Source of the DNA: Candidatus Desantisiibacteriota bacterium
Lineage (GTDB): Bacteria > JACRDZ01
Assembly: GCA_016209155.1 (NCBI GenBank)
Contig: JACQWU010000040.1
Span: 1 to 5,948 of the forward strand
Direction of reading: 5' to 3'
Length of the DNA: 5,948 bases
Part shown: positions 5,257-5,948 of the stretch, one piece after another
Layout: the number at the start of each line of letters is the position of its first letter
How positions within the stretch are numbered: the stretch's first letter is position 1
Notes under the pieces: model-generated
Databases searched by the model: none
Told to the model about the DNA's origin: nothing
The model's input: the letters and a program-made list of their open reading frames with translations, nothing else
Program-made: the position numbers and the translations under genes

Positions 5257-5278
5257 CGTAAGCCTTAAAAGGCTTACG
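5257..5278. promoter_or_regulatory. Palindrome upstream of the metal-sensor-like gene, possible operator or repeat
   Basis: CGTAAGCCTT (5257-5266) and AAGGCTTACG (5269-5278) are perfect 10-base arms two bases apart. Short outer arms GTGC (5245-5248) / GCAC (5287-5290) frame it. It lies 25 bases before the ribosome site of the next gene. Its symmetry would suit a dimeric repressor or an RNA hairpin, but the neighbourhood is full of palindromic repeats, so it may be just another. I see no convincing -35/-10 pair in 5212-5300. Confidence 0.4.
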
Positions 5279-5313
5279 TATTAACAGCACTTCCAGATAA
5301 GTGAGGTATGAAT

Positions 5314-5760
5314 ATGAATAAGAAATGGTTCTTAATAGTCGTTATAATTTTGACAATAATAAATATTTCAGTTTTAGGCACATATACATTAAGACGCAGG
5401 TATCATGGCAGAGAGAACTATGGTTTAGGTAAAGACGAACATTTTAGGCATCTTAAAAGAAAGCTTGGTCTCACAAACGAGCAGGTAGTAAAAGTAAAAA
5501 ATTACAGAAATAAATTTAATCCGAAAATAGAGGTTTTATCAAAAACAATAAAAGAAAGAAGGCTTAATCTTGTTAAAGAATTAATGAAAGAATATCCGGA
5601 TTCAACTAATATTGGATATATACTTAATCAATTGGATTCATCACATTCTGCGCTTCAGCATGAAGTCGTGAATCATCTTTTGGCGGAAAAAGGGATTTTT
5701 ACTCATGAGCAGCAGGAAAAGTTTTTTTCTATTGTTTTAAAACGCTGTTCGGAAAGATGA
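5314..5760 (+). CDS. Membrane-anchored His-rich CnrX/ZraP-like periplasmic metal-sensor family protein
   Basis: From the ATG at 5314 the product is 148 residues. An uncleaved-looking hydrophobic anchor spans about 5-24, followed by RRR and a helical outside domain. LGLTNEQVVKVKNYRNKFNPKIEVLSKTIKERRLNLVKEL (51-90) is the long helical hairpin typical of the Spy/CpxP/ZraP/CnrX and heavy-metal-resistance group. Histidines at 31, 43, 46, 111, 116, 121 and 131 could bind metal; H121 lies in a C-terminal helix where, from memory, CnrX has a histidine ligand, but the methionine four residues later is E125 here. Start 5314 is preferred because GAGG (5303-5306) lies 7 bases upstream; the ATG at 5308 is too close. 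After the sigma and anti-sigma genes, a role in signalling metal or envelope stress to the anti-sigma factor is likely. The metal cannot be read from sequence. Confidence 0.72.
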   Translation: MNKKWFLIVVIILTIINISVLGTYTLRRRYHGRENYGLGKDEHFRHLKRKLGLTNEQVVKVKNYRNKFNPKIEVLSKTIKERRLNLVKELMKEYPDSTNIGYILNQLDSSHSALQHEVVNHLLAEKGIFTHEQQEKFFSIVLKRCSER

Positions 5761-5775
5761 AAGGAGGTGAAAATA

Positions 5776-5948
5776 ATGTTAAAAAAATTACAAATAATTA
5801 TTGTTTTTTCAGTTCTTTTATTATCCTCAATCATGATTTTTGCAAATATGGATTGTCCAAAAGAAAAAGCATGCAGTCCTGAAATGCATAAAAAGGGAAT
5901 GAAGATGATGACTACAGATATAACAGGATGTATGTTTTGTATGAAAAT
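5776..5948 (+). CDS. Exported Cys/Met/His-rich protein, C-terminus cut by window edge
   Basis: The best ribosome site in the window, AAGGAGGTG (5761-5769), directly follows the upstream stop and lies 8 bases before the ATG; this shows translation and an operon with the sensor-like gene. The first 57 residues are visible. Residues 1-23 form a signal peptide (lysines at 3-4, a long hydrophobic core, probable cleavage after IFA). The mature part has C27, C33, H38 and a C52-x2-C55 pair, with methionines at 25, 37, 42, 44, 45, 53 and 56. That mix suits binding of a soft metal such as copper, but I do not recognise the family. With no lipobox cysteine at the cleavage site it is likely a soluble periplasmic protein. 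The remainder lies outside the window. Confidence 0.75.
   Translation, partial: MLKKLQIIIVFSVLLLSSIMIFANMDCPKEKACSPEMHKKGMKMMTTDITGCMFCMK

Overview
The window is AT-rich (roughly one third G+C by eye) and comes from a bacterium that probably lives without much oxygen. The best clue is an AhbD-type radical SAM heme synthase, which belongs to the siroheme-dependent heme pathway of sulfate reducers, methanogens and many uncultivated anaerobes. An anti-sigma factor with one membrane span and small exported metal-binding-like proteins suggest a Gram-negative-type (diderm) cell, but I cannot name the phylum. Intergenic spaces are unusually rich in palindromic repeats of several unrelated types, typical of many environmental genomes.

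Minus strand, 1-2990: an apparent four-gene operon read right to left. Its genes are ahbD (1920-2990), a coiled-coil protein of unknown function starting at a TTG one base after the ahbD stop (1244-1918), a DnaC/DnaI-like AAA+ ATPase (488-1219), and an iron-sulfur-flavoprotein-like gene running off the left edge (1-440). A good -35 and a candidate -10 lie at 3118-3148. The coiled-coil plus DnaC-like pair looks like a helicase-loading module that is co-transcribed with heme synthesis.

Minus strand, 3163-3666: a DUF985/cupin_5 protein with its own convincing promoter at 3694-3722. It is divergent from the genes to its right. The 328-bp divergent region holds a 113-bp fold-back element and a plus-strand promoter at 3891-3919.

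Plus strand, 3995-5948: an ECF sigma factor that seems to lack about six residues in region 2.4, then a zinc-type (H-x3-C-x2-C) membrane anti-sigma factor, a membrane-anchored His-rich protein of the CnrX/ZraP-like metal-sensor type, and the start of an exported Cys/Met/His-rich protein. The order resembles the CnrH-CnrY-CnrX logic of metal-responsive sigma systems. Here the genes are split by palindromic repeats that touch or supply stop codons.

The most unusual observation is a roughly 38-bp sequence present twice, pointing outward on both sides of the cupin gene. Each copy begins a few bases after a predicted -10 box, so it would form the very 5' end of both the ahbD and the sigma-factor transcripts.
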